DNA from: Coix lacryma-jobi var. lacryma-jobi
Lineage: Eukaryota > Streptophyta > Magnoliopsida > Poales > Poaceae
Assembly: GCA_009763385.1 (NCBI GenBank)
Contig: CM019826.1
Coordinates: 82,531,942 to 82,595,941 of the forward strand
DNA length: 64,000 nt
Direction of reading: 5' to 3'
Both the position numbers and the translations under genes were made by a program. Position 1 is the first letter of the stretch. The number at the start of each line of letters is the position of its first letter. Below the pieces are notes generated by a model. That model did not search any database. It was not told the origin of the DNA and saw only the letters and a list, made by a program, of their open reading frames with translations. Below, in pieces: positions 9,568 through 20,282 of this stretch.

Positions 9568-9890
9568 GGTCACTCGTGCCAAAACTGGACCAAGCCACAT
9601 CATCGATCCGTGGGAGTCACCTCAAGCTCAAATCTTGGCCGTTGCACACTAAGGCGGTTTGATCCAAGGGCTAAGAAGAGTGTCACCTGGATAATGGGCT
9701 TTGGACACGTGTCTGAACCCTAACCGGCCCTCAAACCGACTAGGGAGAGCAAATGAAGACCGTTGGATGAATGGCGGTTGCAACGGATGGCAGTGAGGTG
9801 GCGGGCGCCAGGGTTTGGTGGCGGGCGCCACCCCCTAAACCCTAACCGACCTCCCCTCACTCTATAAGTACCCTCCTAGCTCCCTAGCAC

Positions 9891-9898
9891 TATAAATA
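9891..9898 (+). promoter_or_regulatory. TATA box of Athila-like LTR
   Basis: TATAAATA in the LTR middle, followed by the purine-rich GAGAG leader. A second TATA-like site (TATAAGTA) is 28 bp upstream at 9863-9870. Both sites are conserved in the antisense relative at 32657-33588. Confidence 0.65.
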
Positions 9899-10647
9899 GG
9901 CCCCTTGAGTTTTCATTCGGAGAGCCTCACACCATTCCTCACCATTTGGTTAGAGTAGCACACTTGCTATGATAGAGAGATTAGAGAGAGTGTGAGTGCC
10001 TCACTAGAAGAGGAGCTGCAGAGGAGAAGAGTAGAAGTCTGGAGAGCTCCGGAGTTGTCGGAGACCCCTGCTTCTCTCTGCTCTGTGCTTCAACTTTGGT
10101 AACTTAGTATCTTATTCTATCTTCCAGTATTTACTTTCAGTACTTGTGTGTTTGTTTCATTGCTTGATATTACTTTCAAGTGCTCTAGTTCTAGTACAGG
10201 GCTAGTAGTAGTAGTATATAGATTAAGTGTGGTACTTAGGCTATATATTGCCAGTGAATATGGCTAGGCCCCCGGATAGCTGTGGTAGCAAGCAGGTGGT
10301 GACAGCCCTGTGCGCCTTGAATTCCACCACGTAGTTGGTCTAGTTTAACAGTAGGGCTCGTTGTGCTAGCGTTCAACCTAAGTCAGTGGTAAAGGCTAGT
10401 ACGCCCACAATACACTAGTAAAGAACTTAAATCACTAGAAGTCTAATAGAACTAGGATCTACCCAAGTAGATAGTGCCCGTTCCCTTCATCTATCCTAGA
10501 TATCCTTACCCCCCTAGTTTTCTCAAAATCACTTCGCGTTCCTCGTGGATTCGATACCCCGGAATACTCTATGGTGAAAAGCTACAATTGACAGTCGTGC
10601 GCTTGCGGTTTCTTCTGCGTGCCACCCCAGGTGTCAACAAGCTTTTC

Positions 10648-10665
10648 TGGCGTCGTTGCCGGGGA
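10648..10665 (+). other. Primer binding site, tRNA-Asp type
   Basis: TGGCGTCGTTGCCGGGGA lies 8 bases after the LTR. It differs by one base from the TGGCGCCGTTGCCGGGGA site typical of Athila-type gypsy elements. Confidence 0.85.
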
Positions 10666-10716
10666 ACGGTAGTTGATTTTTGAGACTAGAGTTAGGATCA
10701 TCTTTACCCTCTCCGC

Positions 10717-11814
10717 ATGGAGAATCAATCTATCTTACAATTCGCAGCTCCTAAGAGTTCGCGATTAGAGCCACATTTATCATCACAACCTATATATGCC
10801 GATAGTTACGAATTGCGCCCTGACTTTATTAACAAAGTTCAGGAGAGCATGTTTACGGGATCAGAAAATCCGTACATACATCTACGTGAGTTTGAGCAAG
10901 TCTGTGCATGCTTGAACATTTCGGGCATTTCACCCGACACTGTCAAGTGGAAGCTGTTTCCGTTCACTTTGACGGGAGCAGCTAAAACATGGCATGCTCG
11001 AATCGTGGGAAGTGCCAGAGGAGACTGGGGAACTTTACGGACCAAGTTTGTCTTGACGTATTTCCCTGTCCACCGAGTGGTACGACTACGAGTAGAATTG
11101 TTGACCTTTAGACAAAATGATAAGGAGACATTAGGGGAGGCTTGGGACCGTTTTATTGGTTTAATCAATTCAGGACCCGATTTAGCCATACCCGATCCAG
11201 TGCTCCTTCAGCATTTTTATGTCGGTCTAGAGAAAGATAGCGCTCTTCATCTTGATCATTCGTCAGGTGGTGCGTTCCTTCATCTTTCTCCACAAGGTGG
11301 AAAGGAGGTTCTTGATAGAATTCTCGAGAACACTCCTTATACTGGAGTTTTCGATGAAATCCGTGAGGAAGAAGTCGTAGAAACCCAAGTTTTGACCATA
11401 GAACAACAAGAAGAGCCCGAGTCTAGCTCGTTGGACTTAGCGGAGCCTATTCCGTCCACATCTGGAAGAGAAATTCTTCCGGAATTTTTGGGCGAGATAG
11501 AGGATGATGTGTTTGAGGATTACGGAAATGCTATGAACTACTGCGTTCAAGCTCTCCCATCCGACAAACCACTTCCTGAGTCTTCTGATGGAATCTATAG
11601 CCGAGAGCGTCTTTTGGAACTTTCAGCTGTCATGAGTCATGAATGGACAATGGAAGCCGAAGTATCAGAAAACATCCCTCGCATAGATAAAGTACCTAGC
11701 GTAATAGATTGTCGAATTAGGGGAGAAAGGGCCTGTGCCTTTTACGACCCAGTCATGGGAATTAAAGTTCTTGGTAGTAATTACGTATCCAGAACATTCC
11801 CCAACCTTCAATGA
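10717..11814 (+). CDS. gag: Athila-like Gag, 365 aa open segment
   Basis: Retrotransposon capsid protein. The ATG is about 50 bases past the PBS. The retrotransposon gag domain occupies about residues 50-170, including the region around AAKTWHARI and the block YFPVHRVVRLRVELLTFRQ. After residue 215 the sequence becomes acidic and low in complexity, as in the Athila gag-protease linker. The TGA at 11812-11814 interrupts what continues as protease-like sequence in the same frame. No zinc knuckle is seen. Confidence 0.8.
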   Translation: MENQSILQFAAPKSSRLEPHLSSQPIYADSYELRPDFINKVQESMFTGSENPYIHLREFEQVCACLNISGISPDTVKWKLFPFTLTGAAKTWHARIVGSARGDWGTLRTKFVLTYFPVHRVVRLRVELLTFRQNDKETLGEAWDRFIGLINSGPDLAIPDPVLLQHFYVGLEKDSALHLDHSSGGAFLHLSPQGGKEVLDRILENTPYTGVFDEIREEEVVETQVLTIEQQEEPESSSLDLAEPIPSTSGREILPEFLGEIEDDVFEDYGNAMNYCVQALPSDKPLPESSDGIYSRERLLELSAVMSHEWTMEAEVSENIPRIDKVPSVIDCRIRGERACAFYDPVMGIKVLGSNYVSRTFPNLQ

Positions 11815-13690
11815 CATCCAACTAAACGGTGTCTAAGAGACCCAAATGGTGACATCTTGGAAAGTGAAGGAATCCTAAAGATGGTTCCCATCCAAGTACA
11901 TGGAGCGGACATGGTCTTAGATTTCTACATTTTCGATGTAGTCCTTTTTGACGTCTTCTTAGGACAACCTTGGTCCATACTTGCCTTGCAAGGACCATGT
12001 CAAGAGCACTTTAATGCTCAAATCGGTGGAAAAGAGTACTTAGTACCTTTCGTTCGTGCATTGAATTCTATTGCCGAACAACCACCAGAACCAGATCTTC
12101 TCGATCAAGCTAGAACCTCTACCCTTTATGAGTTGGCTCAGCCTGATTTTGAAGAAGATTCTGAGTTCTTTGTCGAAGAAGAAGCCAAGACAGATGAGCC
12201 GTTTCGCTTAGACGAATCGGAAAAGCCATCTCAACTTTCCATAGAGCTAAAACCTCTGCCTGAAGGCCTGAGATACATTTTTCTAAACAATGACCCCGAG
12301 ACTCCCCTAATCATTAGCAGTAAGCTATCTGAAGAGGAAGTCCGTAGGTTGACCCTTGTCTTAGAAAAACACCGATCTGTCTTTGGCCATTCACTTCAAG
12401 ATTTAAAGGGAATTAGTCCAAATCTCTGCACCCATCGTATCCCTCTCGATCCTGAGATACCCTCTTCAAGAGAGCCCCAAAGATGACTTAATAACGCTAT
12501 GCGTGAAGTCGTGAAAAAGGAGGTTCTGAAACTCTTGCACGCGGGAATTATTTATCCAGTCCCTTATAGTGAATGGGTAAGTCCTATGCAAGTAGTTCCA
12601 AAGAAAGGAGGTATGACAGTCGTTAAGAATGAGAAAAATGAGTTAATCCCTCAACGCACTGTCACTAGATGGAGGATGTGTATAGACTATAGGAAGCTGA
12701 ATAAAGCCACAAAGAAAGACCATTTCCCGCTTCCTTTTGTAGATGAGATGCTAGAGAGATTGTCAAACCATTCCTTCTTTTGCTTCCTGGATGGATATTC
12801 TGGTTATCACCAAATCCCAATCCATCCAGATGACCAAAGTAGGACCACTTTCACATGCCCGTATGGAACTTATGCCTATAGACGCATGTCCTTTGGACTT
12901 TGCAATGCGCCGGCATCTTTCCAACGATGTATGATGTCCATCTTTTCCAACATGATTGAACAAATCATGGAGGTATTCATGGATGACTTTTTGGTCTATG
13001 GGAAAACCTTTGACGATTGCCTAGCCAATTTAGACAAAGTCCTCCAACGCTATGAAGAGAAGGACCTAGTTCTTAACTAGGAAAAGTGTCACTTCATGGT
13101 GCGGGAAGGAATTGTCCTAGGCCATCCAATTTCATAATGTGGGATAGAAGTGGATAAAGCCAAAATCAATATAATTGAACAATTGCCACCACCCACTAAT
13201 GTGAGAGAGATCTGAAGCTTCTTGGGCCATGCCGGCTTTTATAGAAGGTTTATTAAGGATTTCTCACAGGTCGCTAGACCCTTAACGAGCCTGTTAGCAA
13301 AAGACGTCCCGTTCAAATATGACGAGGATTGTCTACAAGCTTGCAATATTTTGAAAAAGGCTCTAACTTCGGCACCAATCATCCAACCCCCAGATTGGAA
13401 TTTGCCATTCGAAATCATGTGTGATGCTAGTGATTATGCTGTGGGGGCCGTCCTTGGTCAAACTAAAGATAAGAAGCATTATGCTATTTCTTATGCTAGT
13501 AAGACCCTGACCGGCCCCCAGCTAAACTATGCAACCACAGAAAAGGATCTTTTGGCCATAGTCTTTGCCATAGACAAGTTTAGATCTTACTTAGTGGGAG
13601 CTAAGGTGATTGTTTATACCGATCACTCTGCTCTAAAATATCTCTTCATTAAGAAAGATGCTAAGCCAAAGAAGAAAAAAAGAAAATGAA
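11815..13690 (+). pseudogene. pol: Athila-like protease / reverse transcriptase / RNase H, broken
   Basis: Continues the gag frame. A degenerate protease region (about 11860-12080) is followed by RT with YRKLNKATKKDHFPLPF and the catalytic FMDD at 12976-12987, then RNase H with CDASDYAVGAVLGQ and YTDHSALKYL. In-frame stops are at 12484-12486, 13078-13080, 13136-13138 and 13214-13216. Several look like CGA to TGA or TGG to TAG changes. Homology ends at about 13665 after the DHSALKYLF motif and runs into a purine-rich AAG stretch. Integrase is missing. RT motifs, PBS type and LTR ends together support Athila. Confidence 0.85.
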
Positions 13691-14160
13691 CAAAAACAAT
13701 GGTAAAATGAATAGAAAGGAGAGGAAAAGAAACAAGGGAGACAAAAAAAACCGATCAGAGTTAATCCAACAGACGTAAAAAGACGTAGAGGTAAGCGATA
13801 CCTACCTCAAGATCGGATCAACCAGCGAAACGGACTTTGGAGTCCGTTTCTCGGGCCAGCTCTTTGTCTCCGTCTGGGAGAAGCTGGCATCTACACGGCT
13901 AGGCGTTTCTCTCGGCCACTTTGACTTCAGTGTCGAGAACTTTGACATCTTCGCACTATGTGCGCAGCTTGGCGTCGAATCCATCGTGCCAGGTTTCTTA
14001 TGGCCCAATGAGCTTTGAACTCAAGCTCACAGAAGATGACAAGTTTGTCCATAAACTAGTTGGGATGGGGACATTCCAATCGGGGTCTATAGGCAGTCCG
14101 ATAGGCCCACAGAGCGTCGGGTAACTAGTTGCCACCCTCCCTTTCCTTCACTCAGCCGTC
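13691..14160 (+). other. Unassigned sequence with an unrecognised 79-codon open frame
   Basis: A frame without a Met is open from 13779 to a TGA at 14016-14018. It contains the segments FSGQLFVSVWEKLAS and GHFDFSVENFDIFALCAQLG, which look protein-like but which I do not recognise. Transposon origin is likely from context only. I see no other signal between the end of the Athila RNase H homology and 14160. Confidence 0.3.
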
Positions 14161-14350
14161 TGGCAAAATATTCTTATTTGTTTATTGGAGTGTTCAGCCT
14201 GTCCACTTGTTGGGGGTGGTATGCAGTGGCTACATTATGTTGGACTCCTTGACTACGCAAAAATGTTGGAAGCTCTTATCTATGAAATGAGGGCCTCCGT
14301 CACTAATGACTAGTCTAGGACACTCCAAAATGAGAAGAGATGTTTCTTGC
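14161..14350 (-). pseudogene. Antisense gypsy integrase core scrap
   Basis: On the minus strand, with one frameshift, the sequence reads through RNISSHFGV and then RLVISDGGPHFIDKSF. This matches the integrase core around the second catalytic Asp of Athila/Tat-type gypsy elements. Flanking frames are full of stops. It opposes the adjacent Athila pol, so it belongs to a different insertion. Confidence 0.6.
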
Positions 14351-15322
14351 TTGGAACATTTTTCTTTGAATGTTTAGCACTCTTGGCCGCTCGACAGGTG
14401 ATGTGGGCTTCCTACCGCCGTTTCGAACCAATAAGTCATAGCAGCACACAGAACTTGTAACTACGTCGACGTCATAGGTTTGGAAAGGGGGCCCACCCTG
14501 AAGTCTATACCGACCGAGCGTTCGATTCGCGGCTCAAGCCTGGGGAACTCTGAGGCCTGCTACGGAGGCTCGGACGAGGTTCACCGGAGAAGTCCATAAT
14601 CAATCTCAGAGCATTAAATCGTTAACCAATGCATTTTTGTGGCAACGGGACAACGTCTCTCCATAAGTTTCTTGTGTCGTCCCCTCCGGTACCATTGATA
14701 TGGCCCAAGAACCACTTTTGCAATTTTAGCACCCGATGTGGTCCAAAACAGCTCCTAGTGTCCCTTCTCGTCCCATTATCCTTGCGTACGTGGACTCCTC
14801 TACTCTATACTTGTTGCGTTAGCTGGCTGGCTAACGTGGGGACAAGCAATTTCCCTCAATGGCGTCCATCTGCAGAACCTCTAACGAGATTACTGGCGTG
14901 CTCATCCCAAGTCCGAGGCCTGGCTCGGAGGCCTCGGGCGAGGCGGGAAAGCAATCGCCCTTCCCGAAGGGCTCCCTGCTCGGAGGCTCCTGCGAAATAC
15001 GTAACCAAATAGTAAAAGGAGGATGAAAGACGACAGGAATACGGTGTGGTCTGCTGTTGAGTATAGCAGTTCTTTCTTTCCTATTCGCCCCCGGCGGACA
15101 TAGTCCGTGAACGATAAAATCTCCACGATGTTTTTGCATACCAGGGTGGTATATGTGACTTTTAAAGGGTATCATCGCGAAGATGTCATTTATCGGGAGA
15201 TTTCCGAATTATTGACTTGTGTCTAGACAAGTGATCAGCTCTGAATTCTCTCTCCTTTCTTGTCTCTTATTTTCCAGGTCAAATTCTTGAAGGAGTAAAT
15301 CCACGGATCAAACCTTGGCTTC
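14351..15322. other. Decayed, unassigned repetitive DNA up to gap
   Basis: No convincing ORF. A GC-rich patch (about 14910-14990) with GGAGGCCTCGGGCGAGG-type blocks resembles LTR sequence of grass gypsy elements, but I cannot place it. The contig ends at 15322. Confidence 0.3.
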
Positions 15323-15822
15323 NNNNNNNNNNNNNNNNNNNNNNNNNNNNNNNNNNNNNNNNNNNNNNNNNNNNNNNNNNNNNNNNNNNNNNNNNNNNNN
15401 NNNNNNNNNNNNNNNNNNNNNNNNNNNNNNNNNNNNNNNNNNNNNNNNNNNNNNNNNNNNNNNNNNNNNNNNNNNNNNNNNNNNNNNNNNNNNNNNNNNN
15501 NNNNNNNNNNNNNNNNNNNNNNNNNNNNNNNNNNNNNNNNNNNNNNNNNNNNNNNNNNNNNNNNNNNNNNNNNNNNNNNNNNNNNNNNNNNNNNNNNNNN
15601 NNNNNNNNNNNNNNNNNNNNNNNNNNNNNNNNNNNNNNNNNNNNNNNNNNNNNNNNNNNNNNNNNNNNNNNNNNNNNNNNNNNNNNNNNNNNNNNNNNNN
15701 NNNNNNNNNNNNNNNNNNNNNNNNNNNNNNNNNNNNNNNNNNNNNNNNNNNNNNNNNNNNNNNNNNNNNNNNNNNNNNNNNNNNNNNNNNNNNNNNNNNN
15801 NNNNNNNNNNNNNNNNNNNNNN
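15323..15822. other. Assembly gap, exactly 500 N
   Basis: A run of exactly 500 N. The round size matches the second gap (44776-45275) and indicates a scaffolding placeholder rather than measured length. Features on either side should not be joined. Confidence 0.95.
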
Positions 15823-16523
15823 CCACGTTTTCCTCTACGTGTTGATTGCTCTTCCCGTAGGCGTGCTAGGAATGGTTTTTCTGCTAACCGTTCTTTTGAG
15901 CAGCCTACCCAACACTGGTATTCTTCCTACTTCACTAACCCTAGTGTTGGATCGTATGCTCACCCTATGTCTTTTTATTGATGTAGGTAAAATGATTGGA
16001 GAACGTTTGGTTGGTGGATTCTGGTTGTTCAAGACACATGACCGGAAACGCCAAGTGGTTCTCCAGTCTTAGTCCGGTTGCCGGAAAGGAGTTTATCACC
16101 TTCAGAGACAATAGCAAAGGTAAAGTGTTGTCTCGTGGGTCGGTGCGAGTTAATGAGCACTTTGTGTTGCGCGATATTGCTCTTGTTTCTAACTTGCATT
16201 TTAACCTTCTTTCAGTTTCGCAACTCTTTGATGATGACTATGAGATTCATTTTAAACTGAATCATAGTCGTATTTTGGATCCTCAGGGCAATCTTGTGTG
16301 TTTGATTTCGTCCTTTGGAAAAGTTTTTCGTGCGAATTTCTCAGAGTCTTTTAGCACTTCTCGTTGTCTTGTGGCTGGACCTTCCTTCTCCGATCTTTGG
16401 AAGTGGCATAGGAGACTTGGACATTTGAGCTTCGACTTGCTTGCAAGGCTTAGCTCACTTGGCCTAATCCGAGGATTGCCCAAGTTGCATATGGAGAAGG
16501 ATCTTGTTTTCCACTCTTGTAGA
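15823..16523 (+). pseudogene. pol: Copia family A gag end and pol start, fragment
   Basis: From 15823 to 15977 it matches the basic C-terminus of family A gag, ending ...MSFY and a TGA as in copy 1. Pol follows in the -1 frame from about 15990: VDSGCSRHMTGN protease motif, then the pre-integrase region with HRRLGHLSFDLLARL and HSC. A TGA in the pol frame (15989-15991, where copy 1 has a sense codon) precedes the open stretch. At 16523 the sequence is cut by a minus-strand family A LTR. The nucleotide match to the minus-strand copy at 1-700 is close. Confidence 0.85.
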
Positions 16524-18459
16524 TGAAAGACCGAAGATGCTACCAGAAAGCGACCAGAGGGGGGGTGAATGGGAGCTCCAAAATTTTCCTTTCAGAAACT
16601 TGTTGCCACTGTCCCGAGAATCACCCCAAGAGCAGACCTAGAGCTTAAATAATGTCCACGACCCTAGATGTAGGGTGGATGCTTCCAAGAAGCACAGCGG
16701 GACACTACATGACTCTAGAAACCCAATGCGAAAACCAAAAACCAAATCCGAGGTCGCACAAACAAACAGCGGACAAAATAGTGCACAATAGTGTGCATCG
16801 GATGCTGGCAGCGTCCGATGGCCAAGCACCGGAGGCGTCCGATGCAAACAAAACCTTTCTGGAACCTTACTGGACAGGCATCGGACGCTGCTACAATGAA
16901 ACCCTAGCGTCCGATGCTTGACCTCCAATGTGTCCGATGGCAACGGACGCTCCGATGGTCAGCGTCTGATGCTCTTTAAAACTCACTGTTAGAAGACACG
17001 TGGCACCGGACGCGTCCGATGGTATGAACTAGCGTTCGATGCTCAAGAACAGAGCGTCCGATGGTCCCGATTCTATACTGCTCTTCCGCGAAAATCACCC
17101 GATTTCCTCCGAATCAAAAGCACTAAGGCTCAGATTTGGTATGAGGAGTTCCAAGGAGGTTAGTGAGCTATCCAAAGAGGATCATGGCTCGAACCTAACT
17201 CCAAATCGGTGAATTGGAAGAATTCGAGACAAAAGGAGAAAAACCCGATCTGAAACAAGAATCAACCGATCTACTAGCTCGTGAGGTTAGAGATGATTTC
17301 CTTCGGTGGAAAGAAGTGCCTCACAATCTAGAACATCTTGGTTCAAATGGATTTGCAAAAGATGCACTAAACAAAGAGATCGTTCGACGGGAAAAACGTG
17401 GAGAAAAACAATCCGCGAAGAACACGAACAAAACGCGAATCACAACCACGAATTTGCAACCGTGTGGCTACCACACGCTACAATAGTGAGATTACGGTCT
17501 CACTTCTTCAAAATCTCACGGACACAGAGGTATGATTGTCTTCTCTGTGGATCTCAGTTCGCTACAGCAGAGGATAGGGAGAGCAGGAAAACCTAGAAGG
17601 CAAAATAGCAAATGAATGAGATAATTTGGGAGGTGGGTGTCTCCCCTACTTATCCTAATTCTAATTCACTATACCCCTAGTTATTTACAGAGCGACCAGC
17701 CAAACCCTAAGGCTATCCTGGACCAACCCGAAGATGATGGTGATCCGACGGCCACGCCCGCACAACTGGTAGCGTTGCCTCGATGCAACCTCATCGATTG
17801 CCGCCACGTGCCGCCACCACTCTGCCTGTCCTTTTCATGGACTCCGCCCCTGGTTTTGAGCCCCAAACCAGGAAACCAGCCTTCACAGCCAACCCCCGGT
17901 TTTGAGGCCCAAACTGGGAAACCAGCCGTCCAAAGCCTGAGTTTTGTGGCCCAAACTCAGAAACCCGCAGCACCCAGGTTTTGAGGCCCAAACCTGGAAA
18001 CTGTCCTCAGCCCGAGTTTTGTGGCTCAAACTCGGAAACCATCAGCGCCCAGGTTTTGAGGCCCAAACCTGGAAACCGTCCACTCGGTGGTTTTTCTGTG
18101 GCTCAACCACGAAACCGAGCCGTAGATGGGATGCACCGCCCGTGCACCCCGTCCAACGACACGTGTCCCCGAGTCCTCGACCCGAGCAAACACCATGCCC
18201 GCAAGTCTTCGCTCGTCGCTGTCCCAGGCTATTAGCCACCACAGCTGATCCTCAGGCCACCGGTCCCTCAGTCCAAGCATCACGTCCGCCCTTCACCGCT
18301 CCCGGTCCGTCGGCACGGCACGTCTCTACTTGACCTTCACCTGCCTCGATCACTGTCTCCGTGCTCGACACCTGCACAACACAAGCCAAATAACATGCGC
18401 ATCAAACCCGTTGACATTCACTCATCACTCGAGACTCGGCATACACCCATGTATCCGCA
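16524..18459 (-). repeat. 3' LTR of a minus-strand Copia family A element (1936 bp)
   Basis: Plus-strand ends are TGAAAGACC on the left and GTATCCGCA on the right, the same termini as the other family A LTRs. On the right, the minus strand shows the purine tract CAGGGGGAGAT directly before the LTR start. This is the polypurine tract that precedes a 3' LTR. The element body therefore extends to the right, and the left edge is the outer end, inserted in pol. The motif cluster (about 16790-17070) has drifted to CGTCCGATG forms. Confidence 0.85.
17847..18115. repeat. Tandem array of seven covarying hairpins in the LTR
   Basis: Homologous to the array at 4788-5085 but with different stem sequences, for example CCTGG pairing CCAGG and CTGAG pairing CTCAG. 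Loops keep the TTTTGAGGCCC form. One unit has a single G-T wobble (CCCGG with CTGGG). The arms remain complementary despite substitutions relative to the other copies. Confidence 0.85.
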
Positions 18460-19489
18460 ATCTCCCCCTGATGAGTCTATTGTCAACTACTCAACAAATC
18501 ATAATAGAAATAGAAGAAGGACAAAAGATGGAGAGAGAACTCGACCAAATGACCCAAAAGCATAGCAAAAGCCAAAGAAGGTCAAGTGGAAAGAGCAAGA
18601 CAACTTGGTCCCCAAAGACATGGGCAACGGCTCAACGCAACCAAGCAAAGCAAAGCTAGCCCTGAAGAAGAGGTAGAACAGGCTCAACACCGCTAGCAGG
18701 AAAGCTTGATACCAATCGAAAAATCAATTGAAACCCAAGCAAAGATAGAGCTATCCCTCAAGAAGAGGCAGAACGGGCTCAACACCGCTAGCAAGAAAGC
18801 TCGATACCAACTGAACAAGCACAAAAGCAAAGACGCTAGTCCCTCAAGAAAGAGGCAAAGGCTCAACACAACTAGCTATCAAAAATGCCAAAAGTGCTCC
18901 GAACCAATTGGAAAAATCAAAATCCAAAAAAAATTCGAGCCAGCTCAAGATCCCCATCCAATAGTGCACACAACCAAGAAATCTCCCCGTAGTTGATCTA
19001 ATTTCTCCCCGTTAGTTCAACTCGGAAAGCACATGATTTGCAATATTTTATCCCCTTAGTTGAAAATGCACCATCAAGGATCTCCCCACCACAATGCATA
19101 TCAGTCAGAATACAAGTTAGCAGCTTCAAGAATATAGTCGATAGAAAGAGAAGATGCTTGACAAAAATGTTGTTCCGATGATTCAACAATATGCACAGAA
19201 TGCTAACAGAGGCTCAAAACTGATCACAAATACGAAATATGAACATGTAAGCAAGGTGAGCAGTTTTAGCCATTAGAAAGCATGTTCACCATAAAAATAG
19301 CACTGAATGTATAGACCGGAAGTCACCAGGTGCTAAAATGATACAAGTGAACTACCCCAAGCAAGGTTCAATCATCATGCACAGAATGAAAAATAGATTG
19401 TGTATTCAAATTTATCGGGAGTTGCAGCGTTAAATTACACAAGTTCAAATTCAGGCATATGATTGCGGAGAGGTTGAAGGTGGGGTTTT
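18460..19489 (-). repeat. 3' internal non-coding tail of Copia family A element
   Basis: Lies between the 3' LTR and the Tat element. It begins (minus sense) with the polypurine tract at 18460-18471. There is no substantial ORF. At 18655-18880 three imperfect direct repeats of roughly 80-110 bp share GAAGAGG-AGAACGGGCTCAACACCGCTAGCA-type sequence. Several more GGGGAGA tracts occur on the minus strand near 18980, 19005, 19055 and 19082. The right end is cut by the Tat LTR. Confidence 0.65.
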
Positions 19490-20249
19490 TGTTGGGGGAA
19501 AGGACCCTCGGCAGAGGCGCCGCCCGAACTGGTGGTCGAAATCAGCCCTCGCGCAACGATCTGGTGCGCTTGCGAGGTCCCTCTCCTATTGGAGACCGTC
19601 ACCCTGACCCCCGGATGCGGGGACAACCCTCGTCGCTTTGTTGTACTTTTGTGCAGGTCTGTTGAGGCGACGGTCGCACCGCAGGAAACCTTCGCTGACT
19701 CACGACGCCACCTTCGCTAGGAGCGAAGGTCCAGGCAAGCAGCGAAGGTACAGGCAGGCAGCGAGTGTGCGCTGCCAAAGGCAAGCGAGACCGAAGGTCC
19801 GGCGAGCACGGCCGAAGGCTAAAACCTTCGTCCTTCTCCCGGAGGCAAGTGAAGCCGGAGGTCCGGCAGATGACGGAGGTGTGCAGGCCCAAGGGCGAGC
19901 GCAGCCGAAGGTCAGGGCCGCCGCACCTCTCCCCGAAGGTGAACAAGGGCCAGGTGGCAGCGCGCTGGAGTGTGACCGACTAGGGTTTCCGCTTCAGCTG
20001 TGTATTTACATTTTTGCCCTTCCTCCCTGCGCGGAGGCGAAGAATCTTTGCTGTACCCTTTTGTAATTTGGCCCGTGCCCCTTGGCATTCCCTATAAATA
20101 CCAGGGGGATGAACAGTGTAAGGAGGACCTGGGGGGGGAATTCGAGTACTTTCCATTTCCGTTTCACCTTCGCTATTGCATCCGACGCTTGGCCACCTTC
20201 GCTCTCTCCCCTGCACAAGTGCGGAGGTTGGGCAAGTGTGTTCCCAACA
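19490..20249 (+). repeat. 5' LTR of Tat element (760 bp)
   Basis: Starts TGTTGGGGGAAAGG and ends TTCCCAACA, imperfect inverted termini. A TATA box is at 20093-20100. The stretch 19685-19945 holds about nine copies of ACCTTCG/CGAAGGT. The 3' LTR at 31897-32656 has the same length. Confidence 0.95.
20093..20100 (+). promoter_or_regulatory. TATA box in Tat 5' LTR
   Basis: TATAAATA, followed by a G-rich start region. The same site in the 3' LTR is at 32500-32507. Confidence 0.7.
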
Positions 20250-20250
20250 G

Positions 20251-20269
20251 TTTGGCGCCGACCGTGGGG
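20251..20269 (+). other. Primer binding site of Tat element
   Basis: TTTGGCGCCGACCGTGGGG begins one base after the LTR end. The TGGCGCC start is typical of gypsy primer sites. I cannot assign the tRNA with certainty. Confidence 0.75.
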
Positions 20270-20282
20270 ATCGAAGTCTGGA

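Larger units (their letters stand above)
9284..10639 (+). repeat. 5' LTR of Athila-like gypsy element (1356 bp)
   Basis: Starts TGTTGACGGTGC and ends GGTGTCAACA, so the termini are inverted repeats (TGTTGAC/GTCAACA). A tRNA-Asp-type PBS follows. It carries three 20 bp tandem repeats with TGGCGGCCGCCA palindromes (9498-9567), two TGGCGGGCGCCA palindromes (9799-9832) and TATA boxes (9863-9870 and 9891-9898). It interrupts Copia D gag. Related LTRs lie on the minus strand at 32657-33588 and 41188-42067. Confidence 0.9.

Noticed and set aside
15308..15845. ORFs of 170+ codons on both strands
   Set aside because: They consist almost wholly of the N run; no real codons.
18499..18996. Small ORFs in the Copia 3' tail
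   Set aside because: They run through imperfect tandem repeats and differ in frame between repeats; no conserved protein.
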